NCBI RefSeq assembly: GCF_014207595.1
Contig: NZ_JACHGY010000001.1
Location: forward strand, 2,920,836-2,984,835
DNA length: 64,000 nucleotides
Reading direction: 5' to 3'
Source: Algisphaera agarilytica
Lineage (GTDB): Bacteria; Planctomycetota; Phycisphaerae; Phycisphaerales; Phycisphaeraceae
The notes beneath the pieces were generated by a model. That model did no database searches. It was not told the origin of the DNA and saw nothing but the letters and a program-made list of their open reading frames with translations. Shown piece after piece: positions 7,993 to 16,906 of this stretch. Made by a program: the position numbers and the translations under genes. The number at the start of each line of letters is the position of its first letter. Position 1 is the stretch's first letter.

Positions 7993-9474
7993 ATGGAACC
8001 CAAGATCCTCTCCGACGGAATCACTTTCGACGACGTGCTCCTGCTGCCCGCCCGCAGCGACGTCGTCCCCAACCAGACCGATACTTCCACCCGGCTGACC
8101 CGGAATATCCGGCTCAATATCCCCGTGCTGTCCTCGCCCATGGACACCGTGACCGAGTCGGCCCTGGCCATCGCCCTCGCCCAGCAGGGCGGCCTCGGCG
8201 TGATCCACAAGAACCTGTCCATCGAGGACCAGGTCCGCGAGGTCACCAAGGTCAAACGCTCGGCCAACGGCGTCATCACCGACCCAGTCACCCTGCCCCC
8301 CGAGGCCCCCGCCTCCGAGGTCCGGCGGCTGATGAACGAGCAGAAGATCTCCGGCGTGCCCGTCACCCTCGACGGCACCTCCCGCGGCAAGGTCGTGGGC
8401 ATCGTCACCCGTCGGGACATGATGTTCCTCACCGACGACGCCACGCCGTTGCACGAGGTCATGACCAAGGACCGCCTGGTCACCGCGTCGCCGGAGACCA
8501 CGCTCGAAAAGGCCGAGACCATCCTCAACACCAACAAGGTCGAGAAGCTCCTGCTGATCGACAACGACGGCCGCCTCACCGGACTGATCACCATGGGCGA
8601 CATCGCCAAGCAGGACGCGTTCCCCCTGGCGTGCCGCGACGACCGCGGCCGGCTGCGGGTCGGGGCCGCCGTGGGTGTGCACCAGATGGATCGGGTCGAT
8701 GCCCTGATCGGGGCCGAGGTGGATGTCATCATCGTCGACTCGGCCCACGGCCACAGCGGCAACGTCATGGACACCGTCAGGGCGATCAAGGCCCGCTACA
8801 CCATCGACGTGATTGCCGGCAACATCGCGACCGAGCAGGGGGCCCGCGACCTCATCGAGGCCGGGGCCGATGCGGTCAAGGTCGGCATCGGCCCGGGGTC
8901 GATCTGCACCACCCGCATCGTCTCGGGCGTCGGCGTCCCGCAGGTCACCGCGATCTTCAACGCGTGTCGTGCCGCCAGCGAGGCCGACATCCCCGTCATC
9001 GCCGACGGTGGCATCCGCCACTCCGGCGACATCACCAAAGCCATCGCCGCCGGTGCTTCACTGGTCATGCTCGGCAGCCTCTTCGCCGGTCTGGATGAAT
9101 CGCCCGGCGACCTGGTGATCCACCACGGCCGACGCTACAAGACCTACCGCGGCATGGGCAGCCAAGGCGCGATGCTCGCGGGCTCGGCCGACCGCTACTC
9201 GCAGAAGGGCGTCACCAAGAAGGACAAGCTCGTCCCCGAGGGCGTCGAGGGCCGCGTGCCCTACCGCGGCCCGCTCAGCGATTTCGTCTACCAGATGGTC
9301 GGCGGCCTCAAGGCGGGCATGGGCTACTGCGGCACGCAGACGATCGACGACCTGCGTGAGCACGGCCAGTTCGTCCGGGTCAGCGGCGCCACCCTCGCCG
9401 AGAACCACCCCCACGACATCAGCATCACCCGCGAAAGCCCCAACTACACGGTCGAGGTCCGAGATTCGCCGTAA
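7993..9474 (+). CDS. guaB: IMP dehydrogenase
   Basis: This enzyme oxidises IMP to XMP with NAD+, the committing step of GTP synthesis in the cytosol. At 493 residues it has the normal bacterial length. The barrel start is seen in [14 protein letters not shown], and the regulatory CBS pair interrupts the barrel at about residues 95-205. The catalytic loop GPGSICTTR carries the nucleophile Cys305. The GMGSQGAM flap and the catalytic Arg-containing region (SADRYSQ, then [11 protein letters not shown]) are all present. It appears as a single-gene unit with a leaderless promoter; guaA is not in the window. Confidence 0.98.
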   Translation: MEPKILSDGITFDDVLLLPARSDVVPNQTDTSTRLTRNIRLNIPVLSSPMDTVTESALAIALAQQGGLGVIHKNLSIEDQVREVTKVKRSANGVITDPVTLPPEAPASEVRRLMNEQKISGVPVTLDGTSRGKVVGIVTRRDMMFLTDDATPLHEVMTKDRLVTASPETTLEKAETILNTNKVEKLLLIDNDGRLTGLITMGDIAKQDAFPLACRDDRGRLRVGAAVGVHQMDRVDALIGAEVDVIIVDSAHGHSGNVMDTVRAIKARYTIDVIAGNIATEQGARDLIEAGADAVKVGIGPGSICTTRIVSGVGVPQVTAIFNACRAASEADIPVIADGGIRHSGDITKAIAAGASLVMLGSLFAGLDESPGDLVIHHGRRYKTYRGMGSQGAMLAGSADRYSQKGVTKKDKLVPEGVEGRVPYRGPLSDFVYQMVGGLKAGMGYCGTQTIDDLREHGQFVRVSGATLAENHPHDISITRESPNYTVEVRDSP

Positions 9475-9564
9475 CTTCTGCCCGTCGTCCGCTGGGGATT
9501 CGGTCGGCGATCGCCCGGTGATTCCGGCGGAAACGAGTGCCGGATCGAGCAACGTTGGGCCGTG

Positions 9565-9593
9565 TTGGCATTCCGGAAAAATTTTGTCATAAT
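9565..9593 (+). promoter_or_regulatory. Promoter of tRNA-Ile
   Basis: TTGGCA (9565-9570), 17 bp, CATAAT (9588-9593). The expected start near 9600 gives a pre-tRNA leader of about 50 nt. Confidence 0.75.
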
Positions 9594-9650
9594 GCCGGGC
9601 CGCCCGCGGCGTCGCCCGGTCGGACAGCCGCCATGCTTCTGGCGTGGATC

Positions 9651-9724
<74 letters not shown>

Positions 9725-9802
9725 TTGCAGGCACAGCACCGCCTGCACCCAGAATTTACCGATCGTGGGTTCCTTCAATTCGGGGCCACGGGTCGAGGCA
9801 AG

Positions 9803-9828
9803 GCGAGCTTCAACAGCTCGCTGTTTTT
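9803..9828 (+). terminator. Terminator after tRNA-Ile
   Basis: Stem GCGAGC (9803-9808) with GCTCGC (9816-9821), then TGTTTTT. It is oriented to end the tRNA transcript. Confidence 0.7.
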
Positions 9829-9844
9829 GTATCTGCATCAAGAG

Positions 9845-12829
9845 CTAGGGGGTCGGTAAGCCCAGCGCATCGAGATCGAGGACGCGCACCTCGACATTGC
9901 CCCGTGTGGTGCTCAGCCACAGTTCGGACTCGTGGGCGAGCAGTTGCCGGACGCGGGCATAGCCCGAAAACGGCAGCGGGAGGTATCCCACCCATTGCTC
10001 GGTTTGTTTGTCGAAGACGAACAGGTAATGGCCGATGTTCGAGCCGCCCAGGCCGCGTCGGCTCTGGTGGCTGTCGGTGGCGACCACGAGGTGTCGGCCG
10101 TCGGGCAGGGCTTCGATCGCCGAGATGACGCCGAAGAGGCGGACGGGCGGCTCGCCGTCGCTCGGCGGGTCGTCGGGGTGGGCCGGCGGGCGGGCGAACC
10201 ACGTGTCCATGGTGTCCTCGGCGGGGCGGTAGCGGGTGAGGCCGAAGGGGCTCCCGAGCCAGAGGGTTTTGCCGTCCGGGTCGCGGTACAGGACGTCGGG
10301 ATTAAGCCGATCGGTGCGGGGCTGCGGCCGGAGCTCCTGGGTGTCCTCGGCCTGACGCACGTGGTCCAGCCATTGCGATCGCATCGGCGTCCACGCTCCG
10401 GAAGCCAGGTCGAAGCGGAGGAGGATCGGCGAGCTGCCCCAGTGCGTGCCGGCAACCAGCACGGTTTCGTCGGTGGCCGTGAGACGCTCGATCAGGGCGC
10501 CGTCATACAGATCGGTGGGCACCGCGAACGCTACCCAGTCTTCGCTTGCGGGGAGGTACATGTTGAGCTGCCCGTGCTCGCCGCGTTCGCCGCCGCCGAA
10601 GATCAGGCGGTCGCGTGTGGTGACGGCGTCGCGGAACCGGGTCGAGGTCAGGCCGACCAGCGGGCCGTAGACCTTCGACTCACCGGTGGTGGCGTCGAGC
10701 CGGCCGACGCTGTGGCCCTCGGTCGCCAGCCACACGCTGTCGGGATCAAACGCGGGGGACGGCAGGGCTTTGGTGACGCGTCGGTTGGTGCGTATCCACC
10801 CGGTTGTGCCGTGCCATTTCTCGTCGGCGGGAGTGTATCGCCAGATGTTGAGTTCGCTGGTGCGTCGCCGGTGGCTCTCGAGTAAGACGTTGATCCACAG
10901 CGATTCGCCGTGCCGCCACATCTGGGGGAATTCGTAATAAGAGAATCCCGGCAGCTTGAACGGGCGGACCTCGGCCTCGAGCAAGGGCGGCCAGCCGTCG
11001 GTCGGGGCGGTCAGCTGGGTGAGCCGCGGCAGGAAATCCATGTTGTCGCTGAACGGCCCGGTGTCGGACGGCAGGGTGTCGGGGTCACGCCGCGCTCGGC
11101 GAGGCGGGTCAACGATTTCCAGTTGGTCGATGTAGGCCTGCGCTTCCGTTTCGCGTCCCGCCGCGCCCAGCGTTTTGCGGATGAGTTGGGCTTGCCACTT
11201 GTGCTGGTTGCGTTGGACCTGGAGATCGAGCTTGGGCCAAAAGTGTTCGAGCAGATCTGCCTTGGTCTTGGCGCCGTCGGCAAGCTCTAAACCCAGGGCT
11301 GCTTTCAACGTGTCGAGGTCGGGGTGGGCTTCGAGCGCGGCGTGGGCCCGGCGGATCGCGAGCTTTTGGTAGCGCTCGATCTCTTGCTTGCGTATGTCTC
11401 TCGGCGTTTCGCGCAGGCCCGTGCCGCCTCGCAGCGGCCGGTTCAGGCTATGCAACGCCGCGACACTCATCTTTCCCCCGTGGGGGAACCGGTTGTCGGT
11501 CAGGGATCCGCCGCTGGGGGTGCGGAACGAGGTCGGCCAGGTGACGTCGAAACCGAAGCGGTCGACGTGGTGTTGGATCTCGGCGTCCAGCGCCGACCGC
11601 CGCCACGGCTCGCCGTAGAGCACCCGATTGAGGTACGACAGGTCGTCGCGGTAGCGCTCGGCGAGCAGTTCGCGGTGGAGGTCGGCGTTTTCGGCGTCGA
11701 AGAAGTAGGCGATTTCCAACAAACGAACCGTGCGTCGCCACCGGTGACGGAAGCCGTTGGTGACATCCCACTCGTTGCCCCGGTTGATGGCCTGCAAGCG
11801 GGTGGCTCGTGCCTGCAGGGTTTGGGAAATCTGCCGGGCGATCTCGGTGTTGTGCGCGGCGGTGTTGTCGGCGGTTTGTTGGCCGGCCCATTCCAGGATC
11901 GTCTCGATCACGTCTTTCAGCAGCGCAGGTTGTTCCCCGGCCAGGCCGTGGAAGACGCGTTCGATCGGCGGGCCGTTGCCGTCCCAGAGATGGAGCGTGA
12001 ACTCGACCTTCACTTTGCGGAACGGCACGCCCTGCCAATCCACCTCGCGGTACTGGCCCCACACGTACGCATCCGCGATCCGTCGTGGAGCGCCGTCCCG
12101 GTCGGCCGCCAAGCCGCTGAGGACCAGTTCGTGTTCGGCGGTGGCCTGGGGAGCGCCGGGGAAACGCAAGAGCCTGAGCCGGGCGTCTTGCTTGAAAGCC
12201 TCGGGCAGGACGCGCTCCAGTTTGTATTCCAGGTGGTCCAGCCGCCGACCGACATCCGTGGTGTTTTCGAACTGCAGTACGGCGACCGCCACCTGTGTTC
12301 GCGACGCGTCGTAAATCGCTTTCGCTTCCCCGACCGCTTGTTGTGCCGCACTCAGCCAGGCCGCGATGTCCAGGCCGGCCAAGTCCAACGGCTTTTTGTC
12401 TTCGCCGGGGATTTTCGTTTCCCAGGAGACCAGCACGTCGGCGCGTTCTACGTCGATGACCTGGCCGGTGAGGGTCCAGCCGTCGCTTTTGGATTCCGCC
12501 CGGCCGGTGACGATCAGGTCGGCCTGGACCCAGAGCCCGACACGCAGCCAGGTCGCGGGGTCGGCGATCCCGCCGGCCGCGGCGAGCGAGAGCTCTTCAC
12601 GGGTCGCCTCCAGGGTGGCGCGGTCCACCCACCGGTACTGCTCATCCGCGGACAGCTCGGCCTCCAGCCAGTCGGTGAGTTGCGCGGCTTCGCGGTGGGA
12701 AACGTAGTGGTCGTCGTCCACGCTCCACCCCAGGATCGCGGCGGTGAGCGGCTCGGCGGATGCGGCGACACTCATGCACGCCGCAACGAAACACGCCGCG
12801 ATATACAGACTGCGGTTTCGATAGGTCAT
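9845..12829 (-). CDS. Large exported protein with TolB/CsgG-like N-terminus and propeller-like C-terminus
   Basis: About 994 residues; not a recognised named gene. From the ATG at 12829 it has a typical signal peptide (MTYRNRSLYIAACFVAAC, cleavage likely after SVAASA). Residues about 25-330 contain two strand-helix units resembling the TolB-N/CsgG fold, notably VAVAVLQFENTTDVGRRLDHL, preceded by a region on whether a compound is 'ADLIVTGRAESK'-like. A helical region (about 350-600) follows. Residues about 610-994 have repeated short motifs (DSVWLATEGHSVGRLD, KTLWLGSPFGLTRYRP, SELWLSTTRGNVEV) typical of seven-bladed regulator-propeller repeats. The frame is open to 12976 (an ATG at 12874 is also possible). 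It may be periplasmic. LpoB, which has a related fold, is the next gene upstream on the same strand. Confidence 0.75.
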   Translation of the reverse strand: MTYRNRSLYIAACFVAACMSVAASAEPLTAAILGWSVDDDHYVSHREAAQLTDWLEAELSADEQYRWVDRATLEATREELSLAAAGGIADPATWLRVGLWVQADLIVTGRAESKSDGWTLTGQVIDVERADVLVSWETKIPGEDKKPLDLAGLDIAAWLSAAQQAVGEAKAIYDASRTQVAVAVLQFENTTDVGRRLDHLEYKLERVLPEAFKQDARLRLLRFPGAPQATAEHELVLSGLAADRDGAPRRIADAYVWGQYREVDWQGVPFRKVKVEFTLHLWDGNGPPIERVFHGLAGEQPALLKDVIETILEWAGQQTADNTAAHNTEIARQISQTLQARATRLQAINRGNEWDVTNGFRHRWRRTVRLLEIAYFFDAENADLHRELLAERYRDDLSYLNRVLYGEPWRRSALDAEIQHHVDRFGFDVTWPTSFRTPSGGSLTDNRFPHGGKMSVAALHSLNRPLRGGTGLRETPRDIRKQEIERYQKLAIRRAHAALEAHPDLDTLKAALGLELADGAKTKADLLEHFWPKLDLQVQRNQHKWQAQLIRKTLGAAGRETEAQAYIDQLEIVDPPRRARRDPDTLPSDTGPFSDNMDFLPRLTQLTAPTDGWPPLLEAEVRPFKLPGFSYYEFPQMWRHGESLWINVLLESHRRRTSELNIWRYTPADEKWHGTTGWIRTNRRVTKALPSPAFDPDSVWLATEGHSVGRLDATTGESKVYGPLVGLTSTRFRDAVTTRDRLIFGGGERGEHGQLNMYLPASEDWVAFAVPTDLYDGALIERLTATDETVLVAGTHWGSSPILLRFDLASGAWTPMRSQWLDHVRQAEDTQELRPQPRTDRLNPDVLYRDPDGKTLWLGSPFGLTRYRPAEDTMDTWFARPPAHPDDPPSDGEPPVRLFGVISAIEALPDGRHLVVATDSHQSRRGLGGSNIGHYLFVFDKQTEQWVGYLPLPFSGYARVRQLLAHESELWLSTTRGNVEVRVLDLDALGLPTP

Positions 12830-12954
12830 CGAAAAGACTGACGATTTCGTTGCGGTGTTTTTTACCCCGTGCATAGCGATAGCGTATTCGATTTGTAGGC
12901 AGCAAGGCGAAGGGGTTCGGGCACGGCACACGCGGGGCGATGAGCGACCGCTCA

Positions 12955-12983
12955 AAAAAGACCTTGCATGGATCATGCAAGGT
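12955..12983 (-). terminator. Terminator of the COG3014-ycfL-lpoB operon
   Basis: On the minus strand a perfect stem, ACCTTGCATG with CATGCAAGGT around a 3-nt loop (12961-12983), is followed by TCTTTTTTGAG. It lies about 75 bases after the lpoB stop. Confidence 0.88.
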
Positions 12984-13057
12984 CAAGAGGGAGTGGCTGT
13001 GGTTATCTGCGGTCGGGGAGCGGTAGCGATCTGCGATCGCTCACTCAGCGGATGGTC

Positions 13058-13669
13058 TTACCAACCGACCGAGGACTTGTCGCCCTGCTTGGTGATCTGC
13101 TTCTCGTCTTCCCACACGGCGAGGCCGTTGCGGACATCGACCAGCGACATCTGGAAGGTGAACGTGGTCTGGCGGATCTTGCCGGCCCGGGCCTTGTTTT
13201 CCAGGATTTTGTAGGTCAGGGCGTAGTCGGGCACGAGTGGGTCGGGGGTGACGGCGCTGCCTTCGTTGTCGATGTTTTCCTTGGCGAACTTCGAGGCGAT
13301 GTTGCTTTCGCCGCCGGTCTCGCCTCGGGAGTCGATGGTGGTCAGGGTTTGGGCGACGCCGGCTTTGTTGAGGGTGACGCGGATCTTCTTAATGACCTCG
13401 TCGCGGTCGATCTGCTGGGTGGTGTTGTTGATGTAGCGGTCGATGGCGATGATCGACGGCTCGCCGTCCTTGCCGAGTCGGCCCGAGGCGAGCAGCGATT
13501 CGGAGAGCTCGGCGGCCGCGTCGGTGGCGTCCTGGATGTCGAGCTGGTCGTAGGTCGTGATCGTTTCGGTGCCCTGCGGGTCGATCCGGCGGGCGGGGTT
13601 GTTGGTGCAGGCGCCGACGAAGCACGCGGCGGCGACGGCCAGGGCGGTGGTGGACAGGAGCTTGGTCAT
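13058..13669 (-). CDS. lpoB: LpoB-like penicillin-binding protein activator lipoprotein
   Basis: A lipoprotein of 203 residues with its lipobox at FVGAC (Cys21). The body fits the LpoB family: an Asp/Glu-rich helix (DATDAAAELSESLLASG), PSIIAIDRYINNTTQQIDRDEVIKKI cut by normal spacing, YALTYKILENKARAG, and the C-terminal strand TTFTFQMSLVDVRNGLAVWEDEK with a final GW. In enterobacteria LpoB is anchored in the outer membrane and switches on the synthase PBP1b. The partner here is not shown. It follows ycfL on the same strand (34 bp gap), the same pairing as ycfL-lpoB in Escherichia coli, which strengthens both calls. Terminated by the hairpin at 12955. Confidence 0.87.
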   Translation of the reverse strand: MTKLLSTTALAVAAACFVGACTNNPARRIDPQGTETITTYDQLDIQDATDAAAELSESLLASGRLGKDGEPSIIAIDRYINNTTQQIDRDEVIKKIRVTLNKAGVAQTLTTIDSRGETGGESNIASKFAKENIDNEGSAVTPDPLVPDYALTYKILENKARAGKIRQTTFTFQMSLVDVRNGLAVWEDEKQITKQGDKSSVGW

Positions 13670-13703
13670 GGTTCTTCCTTGCGTGGAGTTTCGGGTCGGG
13701 GTT

Positions 13704-14135
13704 TTATTTTTCGGGTTCGATGAGCTTCAGACGGAAATCGGTCGCGGTCTTGGTCGGGGACACCGCGGTGATGAACTGCGATTCTTTGCCTGCCAGCGAG
13801 ATGGCTTTCCAGTTCGACAGCGAGGTCTTGATCAGCATGCCGTCGGCGTCGAACCACTCGAAGCGGTAGTGGGCACGCTTGCGTTCACGGGTGTCGTTGT
13901 AGACCTCGGCCTGTACTTTGAGGAAGCCGCTGTCGAGCGTGGTCTCGTTCAGGCGGACCAGGCCGGCGGCTTTCTTGAGGGAGTTGTCGGTGGTGACGCG
14001 GGCGTCTTCGATGTAGACCCGTTCGTAGTCGGGGTCGGCGCGTTCGGTGGTGTTCACGGTCTGACAGGCCGGGAGAACCAGGAGCGAGGCAACCAGGAGC
14101 AGGGTCGGAGCTATTGAGCGGAGGGTTCGATCCAT
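13704..14135 (-). CDS. ycfL: YcfL-family (DUF1425) lipoprotein
   Basis: A protein of 143 residues: signal peptide with lipobox LPAC (Cys24) and a single beta-rich domain. Family features visible are a conserved strand beginning LVRLNETTLDSGFLKVQAEV, then the YRFEWFDADGMLI segment that matches the 'yrf.W.D..G..v' core of YcfL, and the ending ATDFRLKLIEP. Its start lies inside the end of the upstream COG3014 gene (25-nt overlap), so translation is probably coupled. Its role is unknown, but YcfL is regularly next to LpoB. Periplasmic, membrane-anchored. Confidence 0.82.
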   Translation of the reverse strand: MDRTLRSIAPTLLLVASLLVLPACQTVNTTERADPDYERVYIEDARVTTDNSLKKAAGLVRLNETTLDSGFLKVQAEVYNDTRERKRAHYRFEWFDADGMLIKTSLSNWKAISLAGKESQFITAVSPTKTATDFRLKLIEPEK

Positions 14136-15640
14136 CGCGGGGCATCCTTTCCAAGAGAAAACTGAGAGACACGGAAGGGGGAGTAGGTGTTGATTGAACG
14201 GACGACGACGACGTTAAACTCCCCGGGGAGCAGTTCGACGGTGATCGGCGTCGCGGCGCGGGCGACGGCGCCGCCGGGCGCAGACGCCGAGTAGCCGCCT
14301 GCCGATATCGTGATTTTACCCGAGTCGGGCGTGGGCAAGCGGGCGATCTGGTATTGCTTGGGCAGCGACCCCCAGGTCCGCAGGTCGGCCTGGTTCGCGG
14401 CGTATTGGTACACCGTGGTGGCGATGCGCACGAGCGAGGTCAGGCTGTCGCTGCTGTTGCTGTCTTCGAGGCTCTTGCGGATGAGGTACGCGGTGGTGGC
14501 CTTGGTGCCCGCAGCGATCAATGTCTTGGTGATGATGACCGGGAGGTCGTTCTTGAATTCCTCGCCCACGATCGAGTCCATGTCGGCGAGCAGCTGGGTC
14601 TGGACCGCGGCGCTGCTCTGCTCGCCCTCGGGCTGAACGGAGAGCGTCGAGAGGTAGTTGGAGTTTTCGACGAGCATGGGGAAGTTGGCCCCGACGTAGT
14701 CGACGCTGCCGTCGAAGATGAACAGGGGGATGTCGATGCGGATCGGGGCGCGGAGCGGGGCGGTGCCGGTGGCGAAGACGACCCAGGTGGTGCGGGGCGT
14801 GGGGCCGCCGCCGGCGATGCTCTCGGCCATGCGGCGGTCGGCATCGAGGAAGGTGTTGCCCGGGACCATGCCGGCGGTGCGCGAGAGCGACATGCGGCCG
14901 CGTTCGACGTCCGAGCCGTCGGCCGCGTCGCCCAAGTAGTAGATGCCTTGCAGCCACTCGGCGAACGGGTTGGCGTAGTCGCCGTAGCCGCGGTACTGGT
15001 TCAGCCCGGCGTAAGACTCGTTGAGGCCCGCCTGGAAATTCGGGTCGCTCTGGGCACGCTCGGCGTCGTATCCGTTGTTGCCGGCCGACTCGGCCTTGGC
15101 GGCTTCGCGGGCTTCTTCGAGTTTCTTGGCGTTGAGCGCGATCGCGTCCCGCTGGCGTTCGTAGGCCCGGCGGAGCTCGACGCGGGCGCGTTCGGAGTCG
15201 CCCAGCTCGAGGTAGTTCATCGCCCGCAGGGTGTAGAGCATGATGCGGTCGGCGTACGTCCCGCGGTAGGGCAGGGCGTTGAGATTGGAAAACGCCGCCA
15301 ACGTCTCACGCGACAAACTCACGTCCGGCGCTAGGTCGATCTCGTTGATCGCGGCGTCGGCGATGTCGAAGGCGGCGAGGCTCCCTTGCAGGTCGCCCTG
15401 GTCCCTGCGGATGTTGCCTTGCTCGAGGTAAGCGATAACCCGGTTGACGCCCTTGCCCTGGTTCTTGACGTACTGGTCGATCCACTTCTCGGCGCCCGGC
15501 AGGTTGCCGTTGCGGTAGGCGTTCTGGGCGCTCGATAGATCGGCCTGAGCGCAGCCGATCGAGGCGAGCAACACGCCGCAAGCCAGCCCCGTCATCACGA
15601 AGCGAATGAATCGAAATGCCGGTCGGAAGCGCGGCGTCAT
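14111..15640 (-). CDS. COG3014-family lipoprotein with TPR-like N-terminus
   Basis: A protein of 509 residues; lipobox ASIGC near residue 30. Residues about 35-200 hold TPR-like helical repeats (LSSAQNAYRNGNLPGAEKWI, YLEQGNIRRDQGDLQGSLAAF, LRAMNYLELGDSERARVELRRAYER). The C-terminal half has the conserved stretches PFAEWLQGIYYL, the TWVVFATGTAPLRAPIRI strand, and DLRTWGSLPKQYQIARLP. This is the COG3014 family, known as uncharacterised lipoproteins often beside ycfL and lpoB. First gene of the three-gene operon. By context it probably helps the envelope lipoprotein system that controls cell-wall synthesis; that is inference. ATG at 15640; a possible -10 (TAGGAT) lies just upstream. Confidence 0.85.
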   Translation of the reverse strand: MTPRFRPAFRFIRFVMTGLACGVLLASIGCAQADLSSAQNAYRNGNLPGAEKWIDQYVKNQGKGVNRVIAYLEQGNIRRDQGDLQGSLAAFDIADAAINEIDLAPDVSLSRETLAAFSNLNALPYRGTYADRIMLYTLRAMNYLELGDSERARVELRRAYERQRDAIALNAKKLEEAREAAKAESAGNNGYDAERAQSDPNFQAGLNESYAGLNQYRGYGDYANPFAEWLQGIYYLGDAADGSDVERGRMSLSRTAGMVPGNTFLDADRRMAESIAGGGPTPRTTWVVFATGTAPLRAPIRIDIPLFIFDGSVDYVGANFPMLVENSNYLSTLSVQPEGEQSSAAVQTQLLADMDSIVGEEFKNDLPVIITKTLIAAGTKATTAYLIRKSLEDSNSSDSLTSLVRIATTVYQYAANQADLRTWGSLPKQYQIARLPTPDSGKITISAGGYSASAPGGAVARAATPITVELLPGEFNVVVVRSINTYSPFRVSQFSLGKDAPRWIEPSAQ

Positions 15641-15719
15641 GACAGGTTTATCCTAGCACGACACCACCTGCGCATGGCCCGCCGGTCGCGAATCCGGGAC
15701 ACGAAAACCAACGCTCGGT

Positions 15720-16172
15720 TTAGACCCACACGTTCATGAAGATCGCGTCTTCACTGATCTTCCCGACGAGTTTGCCGACGCTGGTGGTGACGAACTTGAC
15801 CTCGTACTCGGGGTGGTTGTCCAGCCAGTTGTTGACCTGTTCGTCGAGGTTGTCGATGGCGTCGAGGCGGAGCTTGGCGACGAAGGTTTTGACGTGAATC
15901 GCGCCGCTGCCGGTGGCGTTGGGCGTGCGGTTCCAGTGGTCGGCGTGGGCCTTGCGGGTGTTCTCGCCGAACACCTGGATCATCGACTTCTGGTTCGGGT
16001 CGTCGGTGAGTCCGCCTTCGTCGAGGTCGATGGGCGTGAGGTCGGCGTCGTCGCTTCGTTCGATGCCGTCGTCGGGGGCTTTGAGTTTCGCGTGTTCTTC
16101 TTCCTCCTCGCCGGAGAGATCGATGGGGATGGCGTTGGCGAGCAGGTCTTCGTCACTGAATTTGTCGGACAT
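15720..16172 (-). CDS. Conserved hypothetical protein, acidic N-terminus
   Basis: 150 residues, no signal peptide or membrane segment. Residues 1-70 are acidic and low complexity (IDLSGEEEEEHAKLKAP, DDADLTPIDLDEGG), likely disordered. Residues about 85-150 form a compact domain: GSGAIHVKTFVAKLRLDAID, NLDEQVNNWLDNHPEYEVKF and a final hydrophobic strand EDAIFMNVWV. This C-terminal pattern (transition to a dimeric ferredoxin-like sheet) resembles small signalling or metal-binding folds, but I do not recognise the family. A GGAG ribosome-binding site sits 7 bases before the ATG. It precedes the COG3014 operon by 79 bp on the same strand and may be part of it. Confidence 0.75.
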   Translation of the reverse strand: MSDKFSDEDLLANAIPIDLSGEEEEEHAKLKAPDDGIERSDDADLTPIDLDEGGLTDDPNQKSMIQVFGENTRKAHADHWNRTPNATGSGAIHVKTFVAKLRLDAIDNLDEQVNNWLDNHPEYEVKFVTTSVGKLVGKISEDAIFMNVWV

Positions 16173-16285
16173 CGGGGCACTCCAGAACGGAACGAAAAAA
16201 GAAAAGAATCAAAACGTCGCGGGAGAAAGCGACTCGGATCGGACATGCATTATGACGGTTCGGGGCGGTGTCGGCGAGAGAAAAA

Positions 16286-16717
16286 TCAGCGCACTGGGGA
16301 ATTCACCACGCCACGCCAGCCCGCCGCGAGGGGGGTCAGACTCAGCGCAATCGGTTCTTCGGTGGCGTGGTTGGCGGCGTGGGGGTGCAGCGTCAGTTCG
16401 ATCCTTGCCGGGGTCCACAGGTGGGCGACGACGTGCCCCCGCCCGGCGATGTGGACGTGGCCGCGGTTGCCGGTAAGTTGGCCTTCCCAGTGCAGGTAGC
16501 GTCGCCGGTGTCGGGGCAGGGGGGTGAGGTCGAGGCGTTGGAGTTTGGGCCAGTCGCGCCAGTGGGCGGGGGTCCGCATGGTCCAGAGCCCCAGGTCCGG
16601 GTTTCGGTGGGCCTGCGGATCGAGGATGAGCCAGTCGTAGTGCGGCTGGACCCCGGAGTTCATCGCGGCGGGGGTGTCGTGGCGCAGCAGGGTGGTGGGC
16701 CATTGCATCTGGGCCAC
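16286..16717 (-). CDS. Hypothetical protein
   Basis: 143 residues (or 140 from the second ATG at 16708). It is rich in His, Arg, Trp and Pro, with segments YDWLILDPQAHRNPDLGLWTM, RRRYLHWEGQL and GHVHIAGRGHVVAHLWTP. The alternating pattern suggests an all-beta domain of a single-copy protein. No family recognised, no signal peptide. Codon use is normal for the region, and shadow frames on the other strand are less regular, so I accept it as a gene with moderate confidence. It lies 113 bp upstream of the acidic-N-terminus gene on the same strand. Confidence 0.65.
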   Translation of the reverse strand: MAQMQWPTTLLRHDTPAAMNSGVQPHYDWLILDPQAHRNPDLGLWTMRTPAHWRDWPKLQRLDLTPLPRHRRRYLHWEGQLTGNRGHVHIAGRGHVVAHLWTPARIELTLHPHAANHATEEPIALSLTPLAAGWRGVVNSPVR

Positions 16718-16906
16718 AGCCTAACACCAGTCGGCTCGGGGATCGCGTGGTAACGGGTGATAATGTCGGACGGGGGCGTCATGGCTTGCTGGGGCGTGGC
16801 GGTGGGTCTATTCTTTTGGCTTGGTGAAGTCGGCCCTACGCCCCAAGTTGGCGTGTGACACGGCTGCCCGGATGTTTACCGCTCCCGTGGTTCCCCGAAG
16901 GACTCG

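Noticed and set aside
7564-9021. 485-residue minus-strand open frame opposite guaB
   Set aside because: Low-complexity Val/Gly/Asp sequence; guaB on the other strand is fully conserved.
9727-9746. Terminator directly after tRNA-Ile
   Set aside because: GCAGGC/GCCTGC can pair but no T run follows; the hairpin at 9803-9828 is better.
11324-12841. 505-residue plus-strand open frame
   Set aside because: Shadow of the exported-protein gene on the minus strand; no signal peptide or domain.
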